DNA of 64,000 nt from PHAA01 sp964494735. GTDB taxonomy: Bacteria > Bacillota > Syntrophomonadia > Syntrophomonadales > Syntrophomonadaceae. Within the stretch, counting starts at the first letter, position 1; each line of letters opens with the position of its first letter. Positions 1-7,185 of this stretch are shown here, one piece after another. Location of the stretch: the NCBI GenBank assembly GCA_964494735.1, contig CAZBSD010000001.1, positions 93,673-157,672 of the forward strand, read 5' to 3'. Both the position numbers and the translations under genes were made by a program. The notes beneath the pieces were generated by a model, which searched no databases, was not told where the DNA came from, and saw only the letters and a list, made by a program, of their open reading frames with translations.

Positions 1-24
1 ACTATCCAAAAGGAGGGCACATAA

Positions 25-465
25 TTGAAGACTTTGACCATCGAATGGCGGCACCTTGATGTCGACGGAGAGACCTGCGACCGTTGCTATGATACCGGGG
101 AGAACCTGGCCAATGAGGCCAAGCGATTACGAAGGACGTTGGAGCTCCAAGGTATAGAGGTGATCGTCCTTGAGACCAAGCTTGACGATGATCAGATTCC
201 AGAATCCAATACCATTCTTTTCAATGGAGTCCCCATCGAGGACATCTTGGATATAAAGATATCCGAAAATTACTGCGATTCCTGCACCTTGCTGCTGGGC
301 AAGAAGACCTACTGCCGGACCGTCCTGTTCGAAGGGAATGAATACGAGGATGTGCCTGCCAAGGCCATTCGCCAGGCGGCACTAAAAACCGTTGGGATAT
401 TGACCATAAGCACCGTGGCGACGGCAAATTGCGGATGCGGGTGCAATGAAAGCGGTTGCTGCTGA
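25..465 (+). CDS. DUF2703 domain protein
   Basis: A 146-residue protein that I recognise as DUF2703 from its opening pattern (TIEWRHLD, then CDRC around residues 18-21). No biochemical role is established to my knowledge. It is rich in Cys, with CDSC near residue 84 and a Cys-rich tail (CGCGCNESGCC), which suggests metal or metalloid binding; that is inference. The TTG start is chosen because AGGAGGG lies 7 bases upstream. It converges on the MarR/permease remnant locus, and genes of this kind are often seen beside metalloid permeases. A hairpin (456-480) overlaps the stop codon. Confidence 0.75.
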   Translation: MKTLTIEWRHLDVDGETCDRCYDTGENLANEAKRLRRTLELQGIEVIVLETKLDDDQIPESNTILFNGVPIEDILDIKISENYCDSCTLLLGKKTYCRTVLFEGNEYEDVPAKAIRQAALKTVGILTISTVATANCGCGCNESGCC

Positions 466-480
466 TACCATCAGCAGCAA
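456..480 (+). other. Hairpin over the DUF2703 stop codon
   Basis: TTGCTGCTGA and TCAGCAGCAA form a perfect 10-bp stem with a 5-base loop. The stop codon lies in the left arm. No T-run follows at once, so a terminator role is uncertain; it could stabilise the 3' end. Confidence 0.4.
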
Positions 481-517
481 CCCAGGTGGCAGATCCCAAA
501 ACTTCCTGCCGGGAAGG

Positions 518-676
518 TCAGTCATTTTTATTTTCGTTTTTTTTATCGGCCTTTTTAGCCTCTTCCTCCTCTGGTATCTCCTCGATCTCGAAGCCACAAC
601 AACAGGAATTCTGTTTTGGTTTGCTCATGTCGATCAATTTCGAAAATAGACCCTTCTTCTCTTTTTCATTCTTCAC
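518..676 (-). CDS. Small Cys-rich acidic/basic protein
   Basis: A 52-residue protein with a CCCGFEIEEIPEEEE core and a Lys/Asp/Asn-rich tail. The GTG start at 676 is chosen because a GAGG/AGGA site lies just upstream, inside the end of the preceding Usp-like ORF; an internal ATG at 628 is an alternative. I do not recognise a named family. Its position as the last gene behind a permease remnant, with three adjacent Cys, suggests a metal-binding accessory protein of the permease locus (inference). Confidence 0.5.
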   Translation of the reverse strand: MKNEKEKKGLFSKLIDMSKPKQNSCCCGFEIEEIPEEEEAKKADKKNENKND

Positions 677-683
677 GAGATTC

Positions 684-812
684 CTACCTCTTTCTCCAAT
701 CACATTGCAGGATCAGACATTTCTTGACACCCAGTTCTTGCAATCCCGGCAGGCTTTTAACCAGTGTATATGAGTCATCAAACAGATCGGGAGCGATTAT
801 CACTTTATCCAT
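684..812 (-). pseudogene. Usp-like N-terminal fragment (42 aa)
   Basis: A short reading frame starting MDKVIIAPDLFDDSYTLV. This looks like the first beta-alpha unit of a universal stress protein, where a DKVIIAPD-type strand opens the fold. It has AGGAGG 12 bases upstream of its ATG. It stops after 42 residues, whereas a Usp domain is about 140, so it is either truncated or a small free-standing protein. The following Cys-rich gene starts 8 bases past its stop and uses its last codons as ribosome site. Family call from a short stretch, so modest confidence. Confidence 0.4.
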
Positions 813-869
813 ATTGAAAGGCTGCCTCCTTCCGCGCCAGCAAAGGGTGAATAAATAACTGTGATGTGC

Positions 870-1085
870 TTAAAGGATCAGGTTAAATATCAGCCCTGAC
901 AACACCGCGGTCATGAACACTATCACCACAAAAGCGATTATGATGTTCCTCTTGAAAATGCTGGCAAACATGGTCAGCTCGGGGATAGCTATACCAGCTC
1001 CACTGATGATAAAGGCTGTTACTGCTCCGATACTGGCTCCTTTATCCAATAAAGCCAGGCCGATGGGGATTACCATGCCGGCGGG
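870..1085 (-). pseudogene. C-terminal fragment of a DUF318/ArsP-like permease
   Basis: In this frame the last 71 residues (from PAGMVIPIG to FNLIL) read as the C-terminal membrane part of a COG0701-type permease, with hydrophobic segments around GAVTAFIISGAGIAI and NIIIAFVVIVFMTAVL. The N-terminal part, about 200 or more residues in the family, is missing: upstream the sequence runs straight into the MarR-family gene in a different frame. It has no start of its own. It looks like the product of a deletion that fused the two genes, or of a misassembly. Confidence 0.6.
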
Positions 1086-1500
1086 CAGAGTCCACCAACA
1101 TCTGCAAGGAGGCTTTGATATTGCTGACCGTTGCAGCGTCCAGCTCTTGCAGCATCTCATTCACATATGATGCATACTGATGGACGATATCGGCAGTCGC
1201 GGCCGCGCCCTTGCTAGTCGGGGAGACACAGCATACCCGTCCATCGAGCGGTGACACCTGACGGGCCACATAGCCTTTATTTTCTAAACGGTCGATTATC
1301 TTGCTAGCCCCGCTCTTGGTGAAATTCAAAGCCCGACCGGTCTCCTGGATGGTAATCTCATCGTTTTCCCTTATCTTCTTCAGAGCTACATATTCGACAA
1401 ACGACATGTCTCCACAGCACTCGCCATTGAATGCATGTTCGCCAAAAAGCCAGGCCAGCTCTTGAATCATGTTGTAGATGTCGATAATATTCTGGTCCAT
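1042..1500 (-). CDS. MarR-family regulator with a chimeric C-terminus
   Basis: A winged-helix regulator of the MarR family: helix-turn-helix around EITIQETGRALNFTKSGASKIID, wing around RLENKGYVARQVSPLDGR, then a dimerisation helix. The ATG at 1500 follows GAGG by 7 bases; a slightly longer start at 1515 lacks a site. The last 12 or so residues after LQMLVDSA come from permease DNA read in another frame, so the natural C-terminus is lost, but the DNA-binding domain is intact. It is preceded by a strong promoter with two operator-like repeats, which suggests autoregulation. The ECCGD segment near residue 33 could be a metal- or redox-sensing site (inference). Confidence 0.75.
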   Translation of the reverse strand: MDQNIIDIYNMIQELAWLFGEHAFNGECCGDMSFVEYVALKKIRENDEITIQETGRALNFTKSGASKIIDRLENKGYVARQVSPLDGRVCCVSPTSKGAAATADIVHQYASYVNEMLQELDAATVSNIKASLQMLVDSARRHGNPHRPGFIG

Positions 1501-1522
1501 GCCAAATCCTCGCATGATACTT

Positions 1523-1572
1523 TAGTTTCCTTTGTCAACTATGTTAAGGCAGATAGTTTCCGTTGTCAACTA
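1523..1572 (-). promoter_or_regulatory. MarR gene promoter with two operator repeats
   Basis: On the minus strand TTGACA (1564-1569) and TAACAT (1541-1546) are separated by 17 bases. Two 19-base copies of TAGTTGACAAnGGAAACTA lie at 1554-1572 and 1523-1541, differing at one base, with starts 31 bp apart, close to three helical turns. Each copy has imperfect dyad symmetry (TAGTT and AACTA). One covers the -35, the other lies just after the -10. This arrangement fits repression by the MarR protein encoded downstream. Confidence 0.7.
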
Positions 1573-1683
1573 ACATATTATATGCTGCGTATACCGTCGA
1601 CGTGAAGGACAAATCTACTGCAAGCAGCGGGCTAATGAGTTGTAGTCCGGCCCAGATGTCAGGCCGAGTACAGACAGTACCGC

Positions 1684-1713
1684 AAAAAACACCCCTATGT
1701 GAAGCGGGGTGTT
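1684..1713 (-). terminator. Rho-independent terminator of the Fe-S protein gene
   Basis: On the minus strand AACACCCC and GGGGTGTT form an 8-bp stem followed by a run of T. It lies 75 bases past the stop of the Fe-S protein gene and before the MarR promoter. Confidence 0.8.
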
Positions 1714-1788
1714 TAGCTCTCATTTATCTATTTAGTATTTTATGGTCAGCCAGGTTGAGTTTCGGCAGGTACGGCGGGAGCATGGCTA

Positions 1789-2901
1789 TTATTTGCCTCG
1801 CTCTGCTAAAATCCGCGCATTCCTCTCTCGGGCGCTGCGTGGAGGTACATGCAGGGTGGTCCGCCGGGCCACGGTTAGGGCCGTAGTGGGGCACAAAGAA
1901 GCACATACCCCGCAGCCCAGACATTTGTCCTCGTCAACCGCGGGGATTTCCTCAAATTCTCCCTCTTCCTCCCGCATGGTGATGGCTTTGATCGGGCAGC
2001 GATCGGCGCAGATGCCGCAGCTGGTGCATTGATCCTGCTCCAGGGTGGGGATGAAGTTGCTGGGATGGGTAGGGTACTTGCCGTATTCGGTGATGGTGGT
2101 CATCACCACGCAGCAGCAGCTGCAGCAATGGCATAAATAGAAAGGCTGGTTCATGACGTTGTCGCAGTTGTGGACCAGTCCCAGTTTCTCGGTTCGGTCC
2201 AGCACCTCCAATAATTCCTCCACTGTAGCCGGTCGTCCCAGCCCTCTCCTTATAACCCATTCCGCCGCCGGATACAAAGTGGTGCATACCTCCAGGGGGG
2301 CGTCACAGGCTTGGCCCAGGTGGCTGGCCTTATGGCGGCAGGCACATAGTGAGATGGCTCCTCCCCCCGCTTGGCGGATGAGCTCACTGGCCCTTTCATA
2401 AGGCAGGACTTCGGTCTCCACCGCAGCTGGGATAAGACGCTCATAGACCAGGGTGCGTTCCATTCTGGTATCGATGCCCGCCATCAGGTCACGGGCTTCC
2501 CTATCATCGAAATAGGTGGCAAAAAGCTCTGACAAGGCATGCATATCAGTATCTTCGCGGGATCTCATGAAAGTGTATTCGAAGAAACCTATCATTATCG
2601 GCGCCAAAGAATAGTAGACCGTATCCCGGCGGGGCAGGTCTATCACCAGCCCCTTCATAGCCATACTTTCCAGGATAGGTGTTAGCTTCTCCGCGGTCAT
2701 ACCAGTAATCGCCTCGATCTTGTCCAGTCGGATGGGCACCATCGGAAACTGACTGCCCACCATGGCCTCACTTTCGGTATAGAGACTACGCAGCAAGGCC
2801 ATCATGGTCTCGTTCACCTTTATCCCGACGGGCTCCCGGTTGAGTCTTTCGGCTAAAACCTGGTATACTACCTCGTCCTTGCTCTGGCTGAGATGCCCCA
2901 T
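1789..2901 (-). CDS. 4Fe-4S protein with an N-terminal helical domain
   Basis: A 370-residue protein. The C-terminal part has two classic ferredoxin clusters, CTSCGICADRCP (292-303) and CLGCGVCASLCP (327-338). Two more Cys groups precede them: CAC...C...C (186-206) and the dense CHCCSCCC (257-264). The first 170 residues are helical and resemble a winged-helix segment around residues 57-90 (IEAITGMTAEKLTPILESM), so it may sense or pass on redox state, but no substrate can be named. ATG at 2901 has GGAGG 7 bases upstream. It lies 73 bases downstream of a small Cys-rich gene, probably in one operon. Confidence 0.75.
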   Translation of the reverse strand: MGHLSQSKDEVVYQVLAERLNREPVGIKVNETMMALLRSLYTESEAMVGSQFPMVPIRLDKIEAITGMTAEKLTPILESMAMKGLVIDLPRRDTVYYSLAPIMIGFFEYTFMRSREDTDMHALSELFATYFDDREARDLMAGIDTRMERTLVYERLIPAAVETEVLPYERASELIRQAGGGAISLCACRHKASHLGQACDAPLEVCTTLYPAAEWVIRRGLGRPATVEELLEVLDRTEKLGLVHNCDNVMNQPFYLCHCCSCCCVVMTTITEYGKYPTHPSNFIPTLEQDQCTSCGICADRCPIKAITMREEEGEFEEIPAVDEDKCLGCGVCASLCPTTALTVARRTTLHVPPRSARERNARILAERGK

Positions 2902-2974
2902 ATTCTAACCTCCATGAATCTGGTAAATCTATATTTTACTTCACCACTTGGTGTGAATCCATCTTTTGCTGCGA

Positions 2975-3163
2975 TTATTCGGTCCAGTTCTTGCATCGTC
3001 CATCCGGTTTGGAGTTGGAACACGCCGCCCACCACCGGCAGGTGTCGCATCTTTCCTTGCGGGATGCCGCAATATCGATCAAACGCCATTTGCAATCACG
3101 GTGCCCTCGGGCCAACGGGCAGGTCCTACACTCGCCTCTGTTCTCGGTACAATAATCCTTCAT
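2975..3163 (-). CDS. Small Cys-rich protein (62 aa)
   Basis: A 62-residue protein with eight Cys, arranged as CTENRGEC, CPLARGHRDC, CDTC and two later Cys, plus several Trp. I do not recognise a family; the spacing suggests zinc or Fe-S binding. The ATG follows AGGAG by 7 bases. An extended -10 (TGnTATAAT) lies about 50 bases upstream. It precedes the Fe-S protein gene and probably shares its transcript. Confidence 0.55.
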   Translation of the reverse strand: MKDYCTENRGECRTCPLARGHRDCKWRLIDIAASRKERCDTCRWWAACSNSKPDGRCKNWTE

Positions 3164-3213
3164 GATAATCTCCTGGGAGGCGCCAATGTGGAGGCAACGC
3201 CAGTACTCATTCC

Positions 3214-3222
3214 ATTATAACA
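3214..3222 (-). promoter_or_regulatory. Extended -10 promoter of the Cys-rich/Fe-S pair
   Basis: On the minus strand TGTTATAAT gives a perfect TATAAT at 3214-3219 with a TGn extension. No good -35 is seen at 16-18 bases. Confidence 0.4.
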
Positions 3223-3246
3223 AAGGCTTAATCAGGCCATACGTAA

Positions 3247-3274
3247 ATATCCCCGGGCAACTATCCGGGGATAT
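3247..3274 (-). terminator. Hairpin after the PAS protein gene
   Basis: ATATCCCCGG and CCGGGGATAT make a 10-bp stem, 9 bases past the stop of the PAS gene; only a short TTT follows on the minus strand, so it is a likely but weak terminator. Confidence 0.5.
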
Positions 3275-3282
3275 CATTTGGG

Positions 3283-3738
3283 TTATATAGAGTACTCATC
3301 GCTGATATCCTTGGCCGCCAACACCATCCACTTAACCCCATCTACAGTAATGATGCTGGTGGAAACCATAGTAACCGCATATCCGCCCATCTTCTTACGG
3401 AAGCGGCACTCCACATTGCGGGCATATCCCTGTTTACTGAATTCGTTCATTACCCGCTCCCTCTCATCGATATCCACCCAAATATTGATATCCCAAGCAC
3501 TTCGGCCGATAATCTCATCCCATTTGTATCCCAAGATGTTCAGGCAGTTATCATTCATATAAACAAACACACTATCTTTGAATCTGGATACGGCCAGAGC
3601 GGTTTCATTATCCAGGATCGCCTTGGTATATTCTTGATTGATCGCCCGCAGGTCGGTGTTTTCCTTTTCAAGCTTGGCATTCCTTTGCTGTAGCTTCTGG
3701 ATTTCTGCCATCAGTTCCATGACGTATGGTTCAGGCAC
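3283..3738 (-). CDS. PAS-domain protein with a coiled-coil N-terminus
   Basis: A 151-residue protein. Residues 10-45 form a coiled coil (heptads through EIQKLQQRNAKLEKENTDL); residues 45-150 form one PAS domain with the typical LGYKWDEIIGRSAWD segment and a final beta strand MVLAAKDIS. There is no output domain, so it is a stand-alone sensor or partner for another protein. An earlier in-frame GTG at 3747 lies inside the ribosome site GGAGGTG; the GTG at 3738 has GGAGG at 6 bases and is preferred. Confidence 0.7.
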   Translation of the reverse strand: MPEPYVMELMAEIQKLQQRNAKLEKENTDLRAINQEYTKAILDNETALAVSRFKDSVFVYMNDNCLNILGYKWDEIIGRSAWDINIWVDIDERERVMNEFSKQGYARNVECRFRKKMGGYAVTMVSTSIITVDGVKWMVLAAKDISDEYSI

Positions 3739-4081
3739 ACACTTCACCTCCGATTTCCAAGGCTAATCTTAACACATCCATAATTTATTTTACCATTAGG
3801 GTGTTGAAGGGATTCAGTTATCATCGGAATTGAGCATATTGAGGGATTCCCGGCCAAATTGTCCCAGTATAAGTCTGGATATGGGTTCGAGCAATGCTTT
3901 TCTTAATTTCACAAATCCCTAATAATTAATCACTGCGGTAATGCCACCCTGGTCCTTAAGTGAGCTATTGACTGTTACATTACATATTTGCAATAAATTT
4001 TAATTTGTACAAGATTCTGCGGGCTTGCTTACGTATTTATTTGTATACGGGCTGTTACATCTACGAAAGCGGGGAGTAGCC
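3739..4081. other. Intergenic region between PAS and PilZ genes
   Basis: 343 bases without a supported gene between two divergent genes. A possible promoter for the PilZ gene is TTGACT at 3968-3973, but the -10 at 17 bases (CAATAA) is poor. Nothing else is recognised. Confidence 0.5.
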
Positions 4082-4753
4082 ATGAAGTTGGATGAAGTAC
4101 TGCAAAATGGCAGAAAGATTCAGATCCTGTTAAGAGATGATGATAAGAACTTAATTCTGCCTACCCAGGTTTATCTCAACAAAGAAGACACGTTCCTGAT
4201 TAAGGCGCCGGAGGATGAAGGCCGGTCCAGAGCTCCTATGGGGACCAATATCGAGGTTCGGGTGGGTTGCTATGATGCCCATTATACGTTTGAAGCCAAA
4301 GTGGTCGGTGAAAAACTATTTAAGGATCTTTTGTGCTGGGAAGTTGAGAAACCACCCCTGTTGAAAGTTTCAGATCGGCGCAGTTTCTTCCGAGTCAAGA
4401 CTTCGATGCTGGTGAAATGGCAGGCGGTGGAGCCGGACCAGATAGAGGAGTGGGAAAAAATACACCCGAACATGATCATAGTCTTGTACGACCTTTGTGG
4501 AGCCGGTCTGAGCTTCAGCTATCCAACCGAAATACCGATAGGCAGCCATTTGGTTTTTAACATCCCCCTGGAAACAGAGAGCATCAACATTAACACTACC
4601 ATCCTGGGAATAGTGGTCCGTAACCAACTCCAGGATGACGCATTCCGGGTCGGGGTTGAGTTTAAAGACATCACCACATTGCAGCAGCACATGATCATGC
4701 AGCACCTGTTTTCGCCTTGGCGACGCAACATCCATCTTAGCAGCGGTTTCTAG
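4082..4753 (+). CDS. PilZ-domain cyclic-di-GMP effector, YcgR-like
   Basis: A 223-residue protein. Residues 1-95 resemble the YcgR N-terminal (PilZN) barrel and residues 97-215 a PilZ domain. The c-di-GMP binding motif RxxxR is visible as RRSFFR (99-104). The second motif D/NxSxxG appears as DLCGAG, with Cys where Ser is usual, so binding may be altered. By family the role would be a flagellar brake or other c-di-GMP response; no flagellar genes are in the window. ATG at 4082 follows GGGGAG; an upstream TTG-type extension to 4025 lacks a site. A terminator follows. Confidence 0.75.
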   Translation: MKLDEVLQNGRKIQILLRDDDKNLILPTQVYLNKEDTFLIKAPEDEGRSRAPMGTNIEVRVGCYDAHYTFEAKVVGEKLFKDLLCWEVEKPPLLKVSDRRSFFRVKTSMLVKWQAVEPDQIEEWEKIHPNMIIVLYDLCGAGLSFSYPTEIPIGSHLVFNIPLETESININTTILGIVVRNQLQDDAFRVGVEFKDITTLQQHMIMQHLFSPWRRNIHLSSGF

Positions 4754-4768
4754 CCAGATAAGTGATGC

Positions 4769-4816
4769 CACCAGCATCAGCGTCACGAACAACCCGGTCG
4801 GCGCTGGTGCTTTTTT
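4769..4816 (+). terminator. Rho-independent terminator of the PilZ gene
   Basis: CACCAGC (4769-4775) pairs with GCTGGTG (4803-4809), followed by a six-T run. Confidence 0.7.
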
Positions 4817-4870
4817 GGTTGAGTATTATTTTTGTTGTCTTTTCTTTTCCATCTCGCATAAGAAATACAT

Positions 4871-4899
4871 TTATGACGCCGTATCCAGTAATATATAAC
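4871..4899 (+). promoter_or_regulatory. Possible promoter of the zinc-ribbon gene
   Basis: TTATGA and TATAAC are separated by 17 bases, about 30 bases before the ATG. The -35 is weak. Confidence 0.35.
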
Positions 4900-4931
4900 T
4901 ATGGCACCAATAACGTAAAGGGGGTAATATA

Positions 4932-5366
4932 ATGGCTTTTTTTAAGGATTTGGGCAAAAAGATTACCGAAGGTGTACAGGACGCATCCGAGAAGGCCTCC
5001 GATTTGCTGGAAGTAACCAAACTAAACGCAGAGATTGCCAAGGAAAAAGGCGCCATTGACGAGGCCAAGAAGCAGCTAGGTGAAAAAATCTTTGTCATGT
5101 ATAGAGCCGGGGAGGACCTCCCCTCAACGTTATCCGATGAACTGAACCTTATCGATTCCCATCTGAAGACCATAGGCGGCATAGAAGCCAAGATTAGGGA
5201 GATAAAGGGTGAACCGGGTACTCAGCAGAGCGACGTGCCAATGGCAGCCAACCCAACCCCGGTAGGGGAACCCGGAGTTGCCGCCGCACAATTCTGCCCC
5301 AACTGTGGAGCCAAGCTGGCTGAAGGTACCTCCTTCTGCGGCGAATGCGGGCAGAAGGTCGGATAA
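4932..5366 (+). CDS. Coiled-coil protein with C-terminal zinc ribbon
   Basis: A 144-residue protein. Residues 1-95 are helical and charged, with no signal peptide. A Pro-rich linker leads to a zinc ribbon CPNCGAKLAEGTSFCGECG at about 122-140. This organisation is common in small Firmicute proteins of unknown function. ATG follows GGGGGT by 6 bases. The next gene also carries a zinc ribbon of the same CxxC type and starts 33 bases later, so the two are likely cotranscribed and may work together. Confidence 0.65.
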   Translation: MAFFKDLGKKITEGVQDASEKASDLLEVTKLNAEIAKEKGAIDEAKKQLGEKIFVMYRAGEDLPSTLSDELNLIDSHLKTIGGIEAKIREIKGEPGTQQSDVPMAANPTPVGEPGVAAAQFCPNCGAKLAEGTSFCGECGQKVG

Positions 5367-5398
5367 TCTGGTCATGAGACGTTAAGGAGGGATAGAAC

Positions 5399-6340
5399 GT
5401 GTTCTGTAAACAATGTGGTTTTGATGCCAGGGACGCCAAATTTTGTGTCCAATGTGGTTCGCCCATGGACACCACGGCTGCCACCGCAGACAGCTCCGGG
5501 GATTCCCGCACCCAATCCCCTGCCGGTGTGGGCCAACGGATGCGCCGGGCTCACGAGGTGGAGTTCAATATATACGGGGAGGATCTCCAGTTTGTTGAAA
5601 TAATGTTGGACCCCCAGGAAACTATAGTAGCTGAGGCCGGGGCTATGATGTACAAGGACAACGCCATCAAGATGGAGACCATCTTCGGTGACGGTTCCGG
5701 TAAATCAAGCAGCGACCTGAAGAGCAAACTCTTTTCCGCCGGCAAGCGCATGCTTACCGGAGAAAGCCTGTTCATGACATCTTTCACCAACATGGGGACC
5801 GGAAAGAAATGCGTGTCCTTTGCCGCACCCTATCCGGGTAAAGTGGTGGCTTTCGATCTGACCGATTATGGCGGGGTCCTGATCTGCCAGAAGGACGCCT
5901 TTCTCTGCGCGGCCAAAGGGATTTCGGTCGGAATCGCCTTCCAGAAGAAAATTGGGGCAGGATTGTTCGGCGGGGAAGGTTTCATAATGCAGAAGCTGGA
6001 AGGCGACGGACTGGCCTTCATGCACGCCGGCGGTACCATTATTAAAAAGGAACTACAACGGGGCGAGACCCTGCAGCTGGATACCGGTTGTCTGGTAGCC
6101 CTTACTCAAACCGTCAATTATGATATCCAGTTTGCCGGCGATATCAAAAGCGCCCTCTTCGGAGGCGAAGGGCTAGTGCTGGCTACGCTGACCGGCCCGG
6201 GCACGGCATGGCTGCAATCACTGCCATTTTCGCGGTTGGCCGATCGCATCTATTCCGCAAGTCGGGCAGGGAAAAGCAAGGATGAGGGCAGTCTTCTTGG
6301 TAACATAGGCCTGGAAACATTCTTTGGCGGGGGAGATTAG
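5399..6340 (+). CDS. TIGR00266/AIM24-family protein with N-terminal zinc ribbon
   Basis: A 313-residue protein. Residues 3-20 form a zinc ribbon (CKQCGFDARDAKFCVQCG). From about residue 50 it is a beta-rich TIGR00266 (AIM24-like) domain, recognised by VEIMLDPQETIVAEAGAMMYKD and repeated GLFGGEGF and ALFGGEGL motifs. The C-terminal part has WLQSLPFSRLA and ends in a Gly-rich tail typical of the family. Function is unknown; homologues are usually seen near membrane or stress genes. The GTG start has AAGGAGGG 8 bases upstream. Confidence 0.8.
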   Translation: MFCKQCGFDARDAKFCVQCGSPMDTTAATADSSGDSRTQSPAGVGQRMRRAHEVEFNIYGEDLQFVEIMLDPQETIVAEAGAMMYKDNAIKMETIFGDGSGKSSSDLKSKLFSAGKRMLTGESLFMTSFTNMGTGKKCVSFAAPYPGKVVAFDLTDYGGVLICQKDAFLCAAKGISVGIAFQKKIGAGLFGGEGFIMQKLEGDGLAFMHAGGTIIKKELQRGETLQLDTGCLVALTQTVNYDIQFAGDIKSALFGGEGLVLATLTGPGTAWLQSLPFSRLADRIYSASRAGKSKDEGSLLGNIGLETFFGGGD

Positions 6341-6557
6341 CGGGAGCAGGCAGCAATTCTAGAAACACGGGGAATCACAGCGGGTTCCTCGGTGGATTTG
6401 ACACGCTTCTTCACGAGACATCCGTTACTTGTGAAAGTGATTGCCACTGCCTAAACGGGGCAATTTTGGTGGCAACGATTAGGCGATGCCAGACAATAAA
6501 GTCACTAACGAACCAAGAGTAGAAACCACGCAAACTGCGTGGTTTCGCTATTTCTTA
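6341..6557. other. Intergenic region with a tRNA-proximal hairpin
   Basis: About 217 bases without a gene. It holds the hairpin 6522-6546 downstream of the minus-strand tRNA-Thr and nothing else recognised. Confidence 0.5.
6522..6546 (-). terminator. Hairpin downstream of tRNA-Thr
   Basis: GAAACCACGC and GCGTGGTTTC make a perfect 10-bp stem with a 5-base loop, 12 bases past the tRNA 3' end. The T-run is short, so terminator function is likely but not certain. It may also serve the plus-strand AIM24-like gene. Confidence 0.5.
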
Positions 6558-6632
6558 TGGAGCCGATGGGCGGATTCGAACCGCCGACCTGCTGATTACG
6601 AATCAGCTGCTCTGCCTCTGAGCCACATCGGC
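6558..6632 (-). tRNA. tRNA-Thr (CGT anticodon)
   Basis: A full cloverleaf on the minus strand: acceptor GCCGATG with CATCGGC, D arm with GGCTCAGAGGCAGAGC, anticodon stem GCTGA/TCAGC around loop TTCGTAA (anticodon CGT), T arm with GGTTCGAATCC, and an encoded CCA end. The anticodon reads ACG. It stands alone. Confidence 0.92.
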
Positions 6633-6843
6633 AAATGTACACCAGCGCACCTATTGCCAGGCGCATGAATTATTATAATGGAGATTTCGACTGCTGACAA
6701 TAATCAGCCGGGCAGTTTCGTCCCTTACCCAACCATCCGCAGCGGAAATTATTCTTGAGAATATTGTATGGTCCCTTCAATCTGGGCCCGGTTTCCTCAT
6801 AATATCGCGCTAATTTGCCAAACTATGATTGAGGAAGTATTTA

Positions 6844-7068
6844 ATGATGGAACAACTGGAAGTAATAGCGGTCAGACGCAACAAAGCGGACAATTATACC
6901 AGCTTCCGGCTCAGTGATGGCCAAGTGATAGACTATCAGCAAGCGGTGCAGATGGCTTATGACGGCCGGCTCAAAAATGTGGATGTCTCCTATCAGAATG
7001 GGCAGCAGGTACTCCGCAGCGGGATCCTGGTAAAAAGCTACGAACACCTGCCCGAGATGACCACGTGA
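6844..7068 (+). CDS. DUF3892 domain protein
   Basis: A 74-residue protein with the DUF3892 pattern: an opening strand VIAVRRNKAD, a Y/F-rich strand, a QAVQMAYDGRLKNV helix and a closing VRSGI-like strand. Function unknown; small and soluble. ATG at 6844 has GAGGAAG 6 bases upstream; a TTG extension from 6829 overlaps that site. A hairpin at 7074-7108 follows. Confidence 0.65.
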   Translation: MMEQLEVIAVRRNKADNYTSFRLSDGQVIDYQQAVQMAYDGRLKNVDVSYQNGQQVLRSGILVKSYEHLPEMTT

Positions 7069-7073
7069 AGCAA

Positions 7074-7108
7074 TTGGGCGGCGGCTGCCGACAGAGGCAA
7101 CCGCCCAA
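7074..7108 (+). terminator. Hairpin after the DUF3892 gene
   Basis: TTGGGCGG and CCGCCCAA enclose a 19-base loop, 5 bases after the stop. No T-run follows, so it is a weak terminator candidate. Confidence 0.35.
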
Positions 7109-7185
7109 CTCCAAATCACCATTAGCCTTGCCGTCTGCATTGTTCGTCAGCTGACGGTAGTCGTTTCGGCAGATTGATGCCCCTT

